Shown: positions 12,116-26,095, counted from the first letter of the stretch. The stretch is DNA of 64,000 nucleotides from Pithys albifrons albifrons (GCF_047495875.1 NC_092465.1:12904660-12968659), one strand, 5' to 3'. Made by a program: numbers and translations. The notes: generated by a model from the sequence alone, not told the origin.

Positions 12116-15100
12116 TATGGAAAATACAAAAATCAGATGGGACTGAAGAAAGCAGATGAAGATGGCATTGGGGAAACAGGCTACAAACCCAGGGATCACA
12201 GAGTAAACTGCACCATTCCTTTCCCAACTATCCATTGACAATGGCATTTCCCATATACACGCATGCATTTGACTGTAGTATATTTGGGGTATAGATGGAC
12301 CATACCACCATGTGGATTTAGATAATTACGTACCAGCCAGAGAATGGTCACTTCAGTATCAGAATGAATGTAGGGCAATATAAGACAGACTGACACAAAT
12401 CATGACATTTGACTTACATTGATGATGATGAAAGCAAAAATCAAACTCCACTTCTCTGGAGGAAACAAAATGTTTCACCAAGTAAATAGTGTCAGGAAGC
12501 TGCTTGCAACTGCCTGGGAACTGTACAACTCCCTCTTCCCTTCCTGCATCCTATCTGCCTTTAACAAGTTTCCTGACCCCCATTAGTTAATTTATACCAT
12601 CAGCACTTTGCAAGACCCTGACACAGAAAGTGCTGCATCTCCAATTCTCTTTTAGAAACTCTTACTCAGATTAGGACTTGCTTCCTCAGTATTTTAAGTT
12701 CATGCAGTGGAAGGGAAAGGCCACATCTAAGGAAAAAAATGAAAAAATTCTTCCTCCAGATTAGTTTTGCTTTTTAAGTCACGTGAGTGATAGCCAAATC
12801 CACGTGTATAAGAAACAGGACTCCAATGGCTTTTTTATGTCACCAAAATGTTCATGACAGATGGTCACAGCACATTTTTTCAATTGTTTTTGAAACAGGG
12901 GTGCTGCCATTCTTCAGTAAGGATACATGCAGAAGGTTCTGCCACCTCAGTGTACTGATTTCCTAATTTTGATGATGCTGACTGAATAATACAGATTTTC
13001 ATTGCTAATTAAGTATCAGAACATGGCGCATGTTCTCCATGTTATTTATGCTTTTAATGCCTGATGATTTCAGGGGGAGCATAAGCAGCCAAATGCCTTT
13101 ATGAGCCTTGATCCTCTTTTTAAAAGATGGCGGGAAAAATTATGCAGCTCTCAAGAATCTATTTGTTTGTCCAAAGCATTGTCAAAGCACAGAGAACTGG
13201 AAATGTAAAAACTAAAACCAACACAATATACTTATGGGCTTCTCTACATGAAGCCTTTGAACTTCTTCTCTTTGTTCCTCCCAGCTGACCTCAGATTGAC
13301 TCCAGCAGAGAGAGAGGTGGTTGAAAAGACAATATATACAACATGTTGGCCCTTCAGTTACTGAATCCAGTCTGGAGCTGCTCAGATCAAAGTTAACAAC
13401 AGTCCTGCATTAATATATTGTGTACTGGTGACCAGTTTCCACCAGGCCATCTACCAGTAATACCACAGAGGGTCAAAATCAGAGCCCAGTTGCATCAATG
13501 TGAGATTTTCATTGTTTTCAGTGGGATTTCTATCAGATTGTTGTTTCCACTAATGAAAGGTAAACCATTTGGGGGCTAAAAAATCTTGGAGGCATTTGGG
13601 GGCTAATAAATTTTACAGTTCCATAAAATCCCTGGTGTTCTTTCTAATGCTTAATAGCTCTGCTCTCACCAGTTATCTCACTCACTCTGAACCTAAATGG
13701 ATTTTTTTCACAGGCTAATACACACGTTACACAGAATCTTCTTTCCCTTCCTGCTCACTCCTGTTGTTGGCCATCTTTTTAACAGGAAACTGAGAACTAC
13801 GAAATGGAGAGAACAGAATGACCTATTGAACCAATTTTTCTCCACAGCAGAGCTGACAGGAAAACGGCTGCCTCAGCTCAGGGTTCCAGGAACAGAAAAA
13901 CAGATGTTTCTTGGCTACATTTAACAGATACTACTCCAGTTTGAAGCAACATTTTAAAATGCAGATCTCAAGACCTGATGTGTTTCCAAAGTATTCAAAG
14001 AATGGGAAAATGGAAATTTCATGCAAGTCTTCAAGTAGTTCCAAGCATGACTTTTTTTCTTTCTTTCTCCCCCTCCTCCCCCCCGCCTTATTTTGCCAAA
14101 TTAACTTCTCCAGTTTAGCATTCCTGTAGCTGATACATGTACCAGAAGATGCATTTGTGCCTACATGCCTCAGATAATCAGATGAGGTAGATTAGCACTG
14201 CCACAAACCTAGAATGTGACCTTCCCTTGATCTGAGTCCTCCACTTGTGCTACCTGGAACTCGTAGGCTTTCCTCAAGTCTCTCTCTATTACCAATATGT
14301 GCAATAGGTAGTACATAGAAACCACAAACAAGAGCATAGCCCTGGGGGACTGCCCTAGAATAGATTTTAAAAATTAACTACCAGCTATTCAGTGAATGAC
14401 AACTGTGCATAAAACGAAGAGGGGGAGAGGCAGGTTCTTTACGGGGTTATTGCAGACCCTCCTGTCAACTGTGAATCCTGTAACTCTAGAACACAGTGTT
14501 AAGATGGAAGGGCAGAAATGTGGGGAAATAGTTTCCATCCTATTCTCCAAATAGATTCAGGTTGCTGTGTTCTTCAGCCATTACAGTCACTGCTTAATTT
14601 AGAGCATCTTCCCAGAGTGACCATGTTATGGTAGGGCCTCAGAATAAGCCAAAACCAGGGAGGGAAGGAAAGGTGTGCTGAAACATTCTTACCCTGAGCC
14701 TCCCAGGTTTGCCTCTCAGTGCATGTAGCACATATACAGGAAGTCTTCTTTCAAGCATCACAGAATTGGTGTGATCTTATTCTCATATACAAACAGAGAA
14801 CTGAATTGACAGTTCCATGTCACAACCAAAAAGATACATTAAAGATCTCAAGTCCATGGAACTGTGCATTTCCCAAGAATAAGGTTGAGCCCATATTTAC
14901 ACAATTTCCTTCTTCCATTGATGTCAAGTAAATCACAAGAGTTGGCTGTGAGAAAACATTCTGAGCACTTCCTTTCCTGGCTGAAACCAGATATGCAATC
15001 AGGTCTAAAATAGAAAATGCCTCAGCTTAAACTGACTACTGGTTCTCTTGATAGTGTTGGTGAAAGTGAAGGTGGAGAAGATGACTTTGCTGGAGGAGTT

Positions 15101-18100
15101 CTTGAACTTATCAGGTATTCCTTATATTTAGAGTACTGTACAATGTTGGGGTTGGAAGAACTGAAGCTCTTTATCATAGAGACGTTGTCACCATTTGTGC
15201 CAACAGAAAAGGAATAGAAGCACAAATTTAGTTAGGCTTTTCCCTGACATTCAAATGCAGTTGCAGAAATTCCGTGGTGTTCTCCCACACACCACATCGA
15301 TACACAACACATGTACAGAACATTAAGCCAAGTGGGTTGTCTTTACTAAAGAGTTATTGTGAATAGTATTCTATTTCACTACAGAGTTGAGATAATCACC
15401 ACTTTTAAAAATGCAGATTTAGCCCAAGATTGATTTGTTACCAAAAAACCTAAATACTTTCTGAAAAAAACCCTGTTGACTCACAGAAGGATTATTCTAT
15501 GTGAAAAGAACTGAGGCATTTTCCAAATATTTCAAAATAAATGCACAATATTTGGCATTAGGAATTACTGAAACACCCTCCAAACATTTGAAATATATTG
15601 ACTGGAAAGCTTAAAACAAAGGCTTCAAATACTGACTTTTGGAATTAAAGTAATTTCTTGTTTTACAGCCAGCCACAGCAGAACTTTCTTGTGTCTTTAA
15701 AGAATAGTGTGTATAATACAGTAGCCGTAAGGGTAAAACCCCTGGCATGTGACAAGGCATTAAAGGTCAATTATTAGAAATTAGTGTAGATTGTAACAAC
15801 ACAGAAGAACTGAAGCTCGGTGCTCTTGGTCTTTCGTGCCTACAGTCCCTATGCTTGCTCCTTGTATTTAAATTTCATAAATTGTTCAGAGTGTTATCAA
15901 TAGAATTAACAGTCAAAATATCACTTCTCAACATCTGGTTCATATTCTTGTCCCAGTTAGGCTGGTGCAACTCTAAATTAAACTAAATGCCTAACATGAG
16001 GTCACTCTAAATTTATGATAGTATTCAGAAGAAGTAGACTTGGTTCTTGGTCTTTAAAAATGTTTGCAGCCAAATAAAATCACATGTGGTTACATCCTCT
16101 GTGGCACAAGATTGCCATCAAGCGGTAATTCCCAAACCTGTGTTTCCCGAAGGCGTTCCTGGAGAGTTGACCAGCAGCCGGTACTGGTTACACCCACCAC
16201 TCCTGCAGCCGCAGATCCAAACTCCCGATAGCTATTGCTGGGCTGAAAGGAACGTTTCTGTTAAAAATTGAGAGCTTATCTCTTTTTTTGTTTTGTTTTG
16301 TTTTTAAATCAGTTTTCCATACTGAAATAGTTTAGATTGTTGCTTCCTTAAGAGCAGGAACACGCTGAAGGGGGCGGCCCCTGACACAGCTGTACTCGGA
16401 AGCACATACACCGTGAGGCTGCGGCTCAGCTGATAACACTCTGCTGCTCCTCAGCCCCCTCTGACGGCACGGCCTTAATGAGATCTGAGAGGAAACCATC
16501 AGTGCTAATTTAAGCATCTTGTGCAGAGCTTCACCACCTGCTCTGGAGTGTCCTGTCAGGGGACAGAGTTGACAGTGCGAGTGATCAAACTTTGAGGCTG
16601 GTTTCATGTGAATACTTATGCATCCAGACATCAATGTGACTACTGATATCTCTGATCTGCCAAGAACGGGCCCTGAACCCAGACCTTCCACTTCCTGGAT
16701 AAATGCTTTACCTGCACTAGTAGATCATAAAACTGTCTTTTAAAGAGAATGGGTACAGTTGCAGTTGGGAAGACTCAGTCTGACTGGCATCCATTAGAGG
16801 GGTTTGAGGATTATCTCTTGAACTGAGCCACTCTGGGGACCTGAATGGAGTGACACCAAGTTTTCAGTTCCTGATAGAGTTAAGATATGAAAGAGTGCCA
16901 AGCTGCTTAGTCCTGTTGAACTGCTGCAGATCTAGGCCCACAGAGAGGCTCTACAAAGCAGAATACAGCTTATGTAAAAACAGGAAAGGTGGTTTAGGAG
17001 TCTAGGCATGATGCAAGGTCAGGCACAGCTCACTGGGGTTTTTCCACCACCTATGTTTTAGATTTAAAAGTTTGAATTCTGCCATAAACCCTTATTTTTT
17101 GGACTTGGCTTGTACCCAATAAAATAAATTCTGGTTTAAACCCCATGGATTACATGCTGATGGTACTGATCTACGTTATTCTCTGTCTCACCCTCCCCTC
17201 CATCTGTGATGTTTTCCTTTGTAGTTAATTGTATCTCTTGCAATGCAGATGTGCATGAATGACTATGAATGATTCATGATTTGTTCAGCCTGATTGCCCT
17301 CAGATTAAATAATTTCATACAATATTCCCATTAGTGTTCTACATACATCTGACTTCTGAACAGATATGTTATCTGGGGTTGTGGAGGCACCATTGCAGTC
17401 AATACTTAGAAGGCTGAGCTCATCCCAGTGAACAGCTGTTTCTGCCATGTCTCTTCAGGAGAAGCAGAAAGGAAAACTAAAACTTTTATTTGTAGGTAAA
17501 ATTCCATTTTGAGGCATCTCTTGCACTAACATTTGAGATGAGATGCTGAAGTTCAGGTTGCTCCTATGAGCAATAAAACAGTGGAGTTTCTCCCTCTAAC
17601 TTCTGTAGAGACCAGCGGGCTGCACAAAAAGAAACTGATAATTTCCCATTATTTCTATGACCCTCTACTTCTACTTCACATTTCACTCTGTTCAAGAATG
17701 ACCAAGTACACACTAAAATGGTACAAATAAACCATTTTACCTAGAATTGGTCTAGCCTAAGTGGTCATATCCAAAACTATCTGAAATATTAAGAAGCGTG
17801 GAAAAGAAATTATACACAAACATTTTGCATTGATGAATAATTACTCAAATGCTGAAAATGAGACATTCTTCAGGACTAAAATTAATATGATTAGACCTAT
17901 GAATTTAATGTGGTACAATTGTTTTGAGATTAGACAAGTAAGAGACTGGTAAATCAGGTATTTGTGTGCTTTGTAGAAACCTCATATTATAGATATGTGG
18001 TAAAATGAAACAATGAGTCCTTTATGTGCCTCAGTTTCACAGCAGGTAAGTCAAAAACAAAACAGAAAAATGTCCTCAGACATTTCTAAGTAGTTTGATT

Positions 18101-19759
18101 CATTTTCTGCTAATGAAACCCATGCTGCAACCAGCAACTCATTCAAAAATTAAGAAAAAAAAATAAGAAAAATTAAGGCCTTCCTTCAAAACAAAGCAGA
18201 ACCCCAAAGCTTATTATCAGAAACACAGATATTACTTAGTGTCTTTGGGGTAGAGATGGTTACCTTGCTTTTGTCCCATAAAACAGGACAAATCTTGTCC
18301 CAGACTTTTCTTGGGTAAGCTGCCTTCTCCTAGATAAAATCTTATTGCTGGCTCCTGTGCACAGGTAGAGCAGCCTTATCTTCTTGGAATGCGAGTGCTC
18401 TGTCATTGCAAAAGGCTGCAGTGGACAGTTGCAGTGACAGGATTAATACTGACTTGCTGTCCAAGGAAAGCTTTGGAGCAAAGGTGGGATACAGAGGGAA
18501 TCACATATGACATTTTCTGACACCCTTTTTGAGGCTTGCTATTTAGGAAATAAAAAATATTGATTGGGGGGTGTCTAAATTTAGTGAAACCTTGGTACTT
18601 TTCATATCTGATTGGACTAGAGATGAAAGGACAACTGGCACAATCTCACCTTTCCAGGGTGCAGACCTCAAAGGAAGAGCTGAAACACAGTGCTCCATGC
18701 AGATACTAAAGATCTGCCACCTCCTGTTTCTACTGTGGACAATACAATGATGGAAATAATTAGTTAATCTTTCCTTTAAATAAAGCGTTTGAGGGAAAGG
18801 CTAAAAATAAACACTGATTCATTCCTTGTCAGGGAAGTTTCTCCTGTCAATTATCACATTGTTACTGCTGTTTTTAATCTAGTCAGATGGTGAGATTGGC
18901 AATCCTTTCTGCAGGGGCTTCTGGGTGTTATTTTGTGGAGAATCTTGCTTGAAGGACTGATTACTGCTTTTATGGGAGCCAGTGGGAGTTTGGCCGCAGT
19001 CCTTCACGCATGTTAATTTGAGGGACTTCCAAATGTTAGCTAATGATCTCAGAGTTCTTTTTATGAAATATGTGTGGGTTTGTTTTGGGGGTTTGGTTTT
19101 GTTGTTTGTTTGGTTTTTTTTCTTTAATTCCTAGGAGGATGCAATTAAGAGGGTCTGGAGAAAGTTAGCTCTGGACTGGCCTCATTCAGGAACACATATA
19201 GCTACCAAACTCGGATATGTTATACATATCATATTAAAACCAAATATATTCATATTTTCACATAGTTCAGGCCACATACTTTGCATTGCTATGGACTGTT
19301 GGCCTCCACTTAACACAGTTACTTGAAAAAATCAATTACACTTTCCTTTTTTTCAGGAACAATACTAAGGAAACACGTAGCCTCCGCCCCAAAGCAGGGA
19401 ACCACGTCAGCGTGGAAAATAGATGCACCTGTGGGTGTGGGAGTTTCATGAACCCTTATGTACCTGTAAAAGAGAAACGGGGAAAAAGCAAGCCGATGGC
19501 AGCTGAAGCAGCTGAGCAGAAAACCAAGGACACAAGTCCAAGCAAGCACTGGGGCTCAGAGAGAAGCAGGCAGAGGAATCTCTGGGCTTAGCGCTGCCTT
19601 GAAAGAGCTTGGAACAGAGCGCACAAACAAACACCACTCCCCGCGCTCCCCTTTCCCACCGCCACCACCGACCAAAAAAAAAATATATGTTTGTTTCCGG
19701 CTGCATTCAGGCCAGAAATGAGATTTTACACATTCCTCAAGACGAACAGGGCAGTGAGC
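12116..19759. other. non-coding DNA without a supported gene
   Basis: Several short open frames exist but none pairs with splice sites into a longer frame. Blocks with the look of conserved non-coding DNA are 12990-13150 and 18770-18900. One exon-like island at 15044-15112 is discussed as a finding. Polypurine and T-rich runs at 14050-14090 and 19080-19130 are low-complexity sequence. The region may be intergenic or an intron of an unseen gene. Confidence 0.4.
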
Positions 19760-20760
19760 GATCACGGCACGCTCCTCCCGGCAAGGCACTGACCCCGCCG
19801 CCGGACAGGTCCGGCCGTGCCCTGGGACCCACGGCCGCATCTCTGCCCCGAGCTGCCCCATCACTGCCCCGATCAGCCCCATCACTGCCCGATCAGCCCC
19901 ATCTTTGCCCTGAGCGGCCCCATCACTGCCCGATCAGCCCCATCTTTGCCCTGAGCGGCCTCATCACTGCCCGATCAGCCCCATCATTGCCCCGATCAGC
20001 CCCATCACCGCCCCAGCGGTCCCATCACGCCCCCGGCGCCGCCGCGCAGGCTCCGGGCAGCGGCCGCGCCTTCCTCCGACCCCGCGGGAGGGGAGGGTGA
20101 GCCCGGGAAGGGAGGAGGTGCCCGGGTGTGCCCCGGGGAAGGGGGCACTGCCGGGGGCTCCAAGACACGCGGGACGGAGGGACCGCGGGCGGGGACCCCC
20201 CTCAGCCCCGGGGTGGGCTGAGTGCCGGGGCGGGCAGAGACAAGGGGCGGCCGCGGGCTGGGTGCGCTCCCGGCCACACGCCGGTTCATGAAACTGTGTT
20301 TTTCCTTCTTTTCTCTCCCTCCTCTCCGTCCCTGTCAGGACAAGCCCGGCTGTGGCGGAATCAGCGGCGAGGCCGTGCCCGTGGGCAGTGTCCCCGCTGG
20401 CACCAGCGCGGTGTCCCCCGAGCAGCAGCAGCGCCCGAGCGGCCGTAGCTCCGCCCGAGGGAGCGGAGGGCAGGCGCTGAGGGCTCCGACAGCGCTCAGG
20501 CACACACAGCAGCCCAGGGAGCACCGAGACAGCCGCCAGGGCTGCCCTATAGCGGGACAGGGGCACAGCTGTGCGCAGCTGTGCACAAAGTCGCGCTCGT
20601 CCAAAGGTACGAAAAGCAAACAAAGCGCATGAAAGGAAGGAAGCGGCGTCAGCGCTCAGAGCCAAGAGACCGCTGGTGAGAGGGACCCGCGACTTCCGCG
20701 GTGCTGCGCAGGAGGTCTGTGGTAGGGACAGCCGAGCTCTTGTTTCCTCGCTTCCAGTTT
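19760..20760. promoter_or_regulatory. CpG island, probable promoter of the kelch gene
   Basis: GC content and CpG density jump sharply compared with the flanks. CpGs are frequent from about 19.77 kb to 20.70 kb, including GGGGCGGGC at about 20226 and GGGCGGGGA near 20188, both Sp1/KLF-type boxes. There is no clear TATA box. Splice-donor-like sequences that could end a non-coding first exon lie at about 20098 (GGGTGAGCC) and 20606 (AAAGGTACG). The next recognisable gene to the right is the plus-strand kelch gene, whose first coding exon begins about 8 kb downstream with a normal acceptor, so a 5'UTR exon must lie upstream. This island is the natural place for it. Bidirectional use cannot be excluded. 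Confidence 0.75.
19850..20030. repeat. GC-rich tandem repeat at the left edge of the CpG island
   Basis: About eight imperfect copies of a roughly 20-bp unit, close to CCCATCACTGCCCGATCAGC, occur in tandem. Within them a roughly 43-bp block (unit plus a 'catctttgccctgagcggc' variant) is repeated almost exactly twice, at about 19872-19960. It is a minisatellite. Frames through it are open only because the unit lacks stop codons. Confidence 0.85.
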
Positions 20761-23700
20761 AGGAGATTCACTACCTGCTTTTGCTCATTCTCTTTTCCAC
20801 AACCAAAGAGCATAAAGCACAAAATGCCTTCTACCGAGCAAAAGACAAACAAAGAAATGCAACCATCCAAAACCCAAGCCAAAGTGCATCTGGCTTGAGA
20901 TGAATACTGGACCATGTCATCTGAGACTGAGAATTTTTCAGAAAGCCAGACTTCAGTCCAAAATGGACCCTGTCATTTGGAGTCTGAATATGAAAACAGC
21001 TAGCAAAACATTTTTTCAGGCTTCTGACAAAAGAGTTGGTCCTTCTTTTGCTCTGGTATCTAGGCTACATTGTTCAGGCTCATGCATATCACTGGTTTTA
21101 TTCACATGAGTAATTCCATTTGAATTTGGAGCGACAACGTGTATTTGTAAAGTTACTCATATGCTTTCTGTCTCCTTTATATATTGAAATTATGTGGGTT
21201 TGGTTTTGTCCATTTGCTGGTGCAGCCCAGTAACTGCTGGCATCAAGGTTATTGTGAACTATCATGGTTATTATTGTTTGTCCACTGACACCTTTGTTTT
21301 CCTTGCCAGACTAAAATCCAGCTATTCCTGTCTATGCAATCCATTCCAGCTCTGCAATTGTATCATCTGTTTTTATGCAGCCATCTTTCACCTGACTGTG
21401 AAAATTAATCTTTCCTACAAAAGACCTTTTTGTACTCAACTTTTCCTCCAGTCATGACTGACAGTCATTCCAGTTGTGCCATCTGAGTCTTTCTCACATA
21501 AGTCTCTCATAACTTCTCCCATACAGTGTAATCTTAATTCAAACTGATTCTAATGTGATATCTGGATGTTTTAATATTTGCCATCTGAAACATTTTATTA
21601 TTCTCATTGCCAAATGCCCTTTCTTTCCTCCTTCATATTTCTTAAGCTACAGCTTCTGCTGCTCTCATAACCTTGTATGTCTGCTTTATCTCATTGCTTC
21701 ATGTTCGTCTAAGGGCAAAATGTCTTGGGGATGAGAAAAACACAGTATCTATCTTCCCTGAAGTGTGGCATTAAGTTTTAAGCGTGGCTGAATGTTTTAC
21801 TAGATGCTTCTTTTTCTGAGTCAGGGAGTGTAAAGAACAAATAAGTAAAATTCAATGCAGACTTTTTGTTTTTAATAGAAGATAATAGCTTTTCACTGAT
21901 ATACTCTCAGCTGTCAAGTATATTCTCCAGTATCCTAATTTGTGCCTGAGGAGAGAAGGCAGGCTGGGCAGCCTTTGTCAACCAGAGTCTTTCTTCCTAA
22001 CCTAGAAAATTTTGTGCATTACTACGAGTAGAGTCTCCCTTAGGAAATAAAGTATTTTGAAGTTCCTTCAGCAGCAGGTCACAAGCTGTCAAGAAGATGC
22101 ATTCAGTCACACCTAAGGACAGATTTATTACATTCAATCTCCAGGGCATCTGCCTACTGTATCTTGAAAGAATCCAGCTGGTTAGTTTTTGTGAAATCCC
22201 CAAATGATGCCTTCTAGGAACATTGAAAACTGCTATTTCCAGGTGAAGGGGTGATGACCCATGTCTTGAAATGACCTGCCCCAGTGGTGCCAGTACAAAT
22301 TACTTCCAAGGAAAGGGTAAAAGGCCAAATACATCTTAAGACTGCCCTATGAACATGGTGGGAGTGTCTCATTTCTTTTATCTGAAAGTGTGAGAACTAG
22401 GAACTGTATTTCCTCCCTCTGTCATACCTAGAGCATGAAAAATCATGTATTTGTCTCCAGTAGCTCCTGAGGAGCCACCTTCCTGCAGGAACACTTTACA
22501 GTCAGTGTGTCCATCCTTGTTATGTGGTACAACCACAACAGAGACTGATTTCTGCCTATGGATGGAGTCACCAACAGGATCCTAAATAAGATCTGAAAAG
22601 CAAATTAGATTCCTAAAGTAAATATTCTATTAAGGAGCAAAAAAACCCCCCTAAAATATTTTATTATCATCATAAACTTTTGATCAGGCATGGATGCTGC
22701 TCTGGATTTATATATCCATAACATACTATACTTGTGCCACCTATGTATGTGTGTTTTAGGGAAGTTTGTTCTCAGAAACTTCATTCAAGACTGAGTTGCA
22801 GTCAAATGATTAATTGCAGTGCTGGGAATCATAATTGAACAGGTTACTCGAGATCATCTACTAATCAAAACCATGTATTTTAATTCTTATGTATAAAAAA
22901 AGCCTCATTCTTAAAACAAAAAACCCTAGCAACTGAAATTTTAATTTACTAAGGAAACTAAGGTGGTATAAATGTATTTATTTTTGTCTGTACCATAAAA
23001 AATTTTAATACATTTGCTAAGGTAATTTTCTAATCATATACTAGAGACATATATAAAAATGTAACAATCTCAGAAGTATTTTAATTACTGAATTTCTTTT
23101 TTCCACATACTACTTCCTCCACCATATTTGGGGAATAGATGAAATATTTATTGTATTACTTCAAGTTTGTATTTTTGTGTTTGTTAATTAAAATTAGAAA
23201 TACATCTAGCACATAGAAAATACAACAATATATTTATACTTTATTTAATAAGTTAATTTGAGAACTCACTTTGTAATAGAGATGAAGTAGTGCTACACAG
23301 CACTACTGACTGTAAAGGATTTTCTTTTCTGGGTGAAAGCTTCTAGAAGAGAACAAAAGACAATATATTAATAATGTCAATTTGCTTGCAGGACTTCATT
23401 TTTGAATGATATGCAAACATAAATTTATTATGAACTTTTAAAATTAGAGTTTAATATAATGTGATCTGAATTAAAGAAATGCAATTCCTTGCCTGCAGAG
23501 CTGCAGAAACAGGCAGTGAGCTTTTCTCAGGGAGAGGCCCATGATACTCTTGTCTGTTCTGCAGTGAAGGTGCCAGTGCCCTCAGTGGTGTTAGGACTGC
23601 ACACTCCAGAAGTAACAGTTACATACAGAGGTTTACACTATATAGAAACTGTAATTACATGTGGCTGTTTCAGAAGAGTTACCCCCCTTAAAATACCTGT

Positions 23701-25959
23701 TCACTTCAAAAAACATTTTCAAGCACAAAAGTATAGCAGTGATGTTTATGAATAGTACATTAAACTTGTTAAAATTCAACTTCGAGCTATTCAACATAAA
23801 AGCCTCTCAGTTTTTTCTGTGAATTTTTAATATCCCCACTCTAAGCTTCATGCAGACAACAGGGTTGTTACTGTTTACTTGAAAGTACCTGTAATTTTTC
23901 TGAACGATGAAATCAGGATGGAGCCACGACCCCTGCTTTGTCATTTTACAAACCTTCTCCCTGTAAGAAGCAATACCACTTTCCATCCCCTTCCTTTTGT
24001 CTTCAGTGCTTCAGTTGTAAGCTCAGTCATGTAGTAATTGCATGTTCTACAACACGTAGCAAAGCCAGGCCCTTATTTCAATTCAGAATCTTAGTAATAC
24101 AAAAGTATTGCAGATGTCCTGTGGTCCTAAAGCCATTTGGACTTTCAGGTTGAAATTCTGAAACTGAGCTTCTCTGAAAATTAGTTCCTGTATATTTAAA
24201 AAAAAAAAAAAAAACAACAAACCAAGACCCACTTCCCAACCCCCCCACCAAAAAAAAAATCCCACCCTAGAAAGAGTTCATAGTCTCTTGAGTTTAGGAA
24301 ATAATAAAGTAGCAAATTTGAGGATACTGAAATTTATCACACATAGTAAAAGCATTGCCAGTAAAAACCATATACTGAAAAAAAGCGCCTGAATCTCTTA
24401 AATAATTGTAAACAAGTTGGGTGTGTTTTTAAACTTTGTAATTGTCTTGCAAGTCTTCAGTGAAAGTTTGCTCATTCACGCAGGCAGTCCCAGTGGAACA
24501 GGCATTACAAGGAAACCACCATAGCAAAGGTTTCGAGGATAAGTACAAATGGGAAGATCTGTTACTTAGCAAGAAAATGCATGGAAAGGTTCAAGGCTGG
24601 AGTTCAGAAAACTGGGTTATTAACAAAAAACACCAAAACAGAACAAGATTGCCTTACCCACCCCGCCTCGGCCCCCCCCGCCACAATATGAGTGGTTTTT
24701 TATCTCATATTTCAAAAGGCTCAGTCGTTTTAAAACTGAAACTTTTCTGAGTATATTGAAAACAGATGGAAATGAATCAGGGGTCTGAGGCAGAAAAAGG
24801 CTTTAATGAAGATCTATTTAAGCAATACTTTAAATAAATAAGTAATTTGTCTGAGAAACCACATCTAACAGAAATATGAATAATTATATAATGATCATAT
24901 AAACTACATTTCCTGATGTAATTCCTGTCTTGCTACATTTCCTGAATTATTTGTATTATGAAACAGTAGTGGGGCACCATTAATTGATACGCACTCAGTG
25001 CTATAGTTACTGTGCTAATTGCAGCTCTCCAGGCCCTCGACTCACAGCTCCTCCAGCCCTTGAACAATTGGGATTGATTGCACAGGAGCTATTTTTAGAA
25101 TGAAATAGCAGAAGAGTTTGGAGAGCAGCAGACATTTTTGTGTGTGCTACAGCTGTTTTGGGAAAAAAATAGTTGGATAAAAATGTTCTGAGTTGTCTTT
25201 TTGTGTGTTTTCTTTTTAATTCTGCTGAAGTTAGAGCTTCCTATTGGATAACTGATCTTGTACGAAGTTGAAGCTGAGGTCAGTGTTGCATGACACGGAG
25301 GACATCACTGGTGACACTGTTCTCAGAAGAGTAGCAGTTTTTCTTTGGAAATGGGACTGTTAAGGTTGACAGTAGATGCACTCTGGTGAGTTTGGTTCTA
25401 TAGAAAGGCAATTCAGGAGTCAAGTTTGCAATTTGAAATACCAATGATGAAAGGCAAGATTCATGGTTGACTTTGTGGGGTTTTTTCCCAGTTCTTGAAA
25501 TGAAGCAGTTTGTTAGCTGATTGTTGGTGATTGTAGGTCTGCTCCCAATAATGCTTTAGCTGAGAGTAAATGGCCGTGAGTCACAAGGGTCAGTCGATTC
25601 TCAAGAGGTGTTACAGGGAGGAGACACCCATTCAGTTCATCCCAGATTGGGCTTTTGTTATCCCATCCACCTCTCCGGCCTTACAGAATTCAGTTGGGGT
25701 AGATAAACAACTGGATAGGATTTTGTTGCTAATCTACTATAGGAAATCAGAGCTGTCTTTTCGGAATGTTTGTATAATGGATGGCAAGGTTTGTGGGAAG
25801 AATAACAAGCAGAAATATGTAGGAAGAGGGATAACAGCTTTATAGCTCAGAAAAAAAAACCCTCGAGGGGACAAACCTATTTTACCTTTATCAGTATTAG
25901 TAACCCATCACCTTTTTCACAGTAAATTATATCAATAGTAGTAATACCTTGGCACTGTC

Positions 25960-26095
25960 ACACAGCACTGCATCAGCAAATTTGAAGTGTTGTACTGAGG
26001 AAGTGACTGTCCCTATTTAGCTGTGGAAGTAAATGATTTGGCTGTGGTTTCACAGAAGCTTGGCAGAGTTAGGAAGAGAATCTGTGTTTCATGAC
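25960..26095 (-). repeat. possible MIR-like fragment, reverse orientation
   Basis: The order 'gaggaagtgactgtcccta', 'gctgtggtttcacagaagct', 'tggcagagttaggaagagaa' recalls the reverse-complement MIR core (GAGGTTAAGTGACTTGCCCAAGGTCACACAGCTAGTAAGTGGCAGAG). Divergence is large and the match is only by eye. Confidence 0.35.

Noticed and set aside
19964..20665. A 233-codon minus-strand frame and several plus-strand frames in the CpG island
   Set aside because: High GC lowers stop-codon frequency, so long chance frames are expected on both strands. The composition is A/R/P/G-rich low complexity with no recognised domain.
23489..23755. 88-codon plus-strand frame beginning MPAELQKQAV
   Set aside because: No plausible acceptor and donor pair in phase, no domain, surrounded by AT-rich intron-like DNA.
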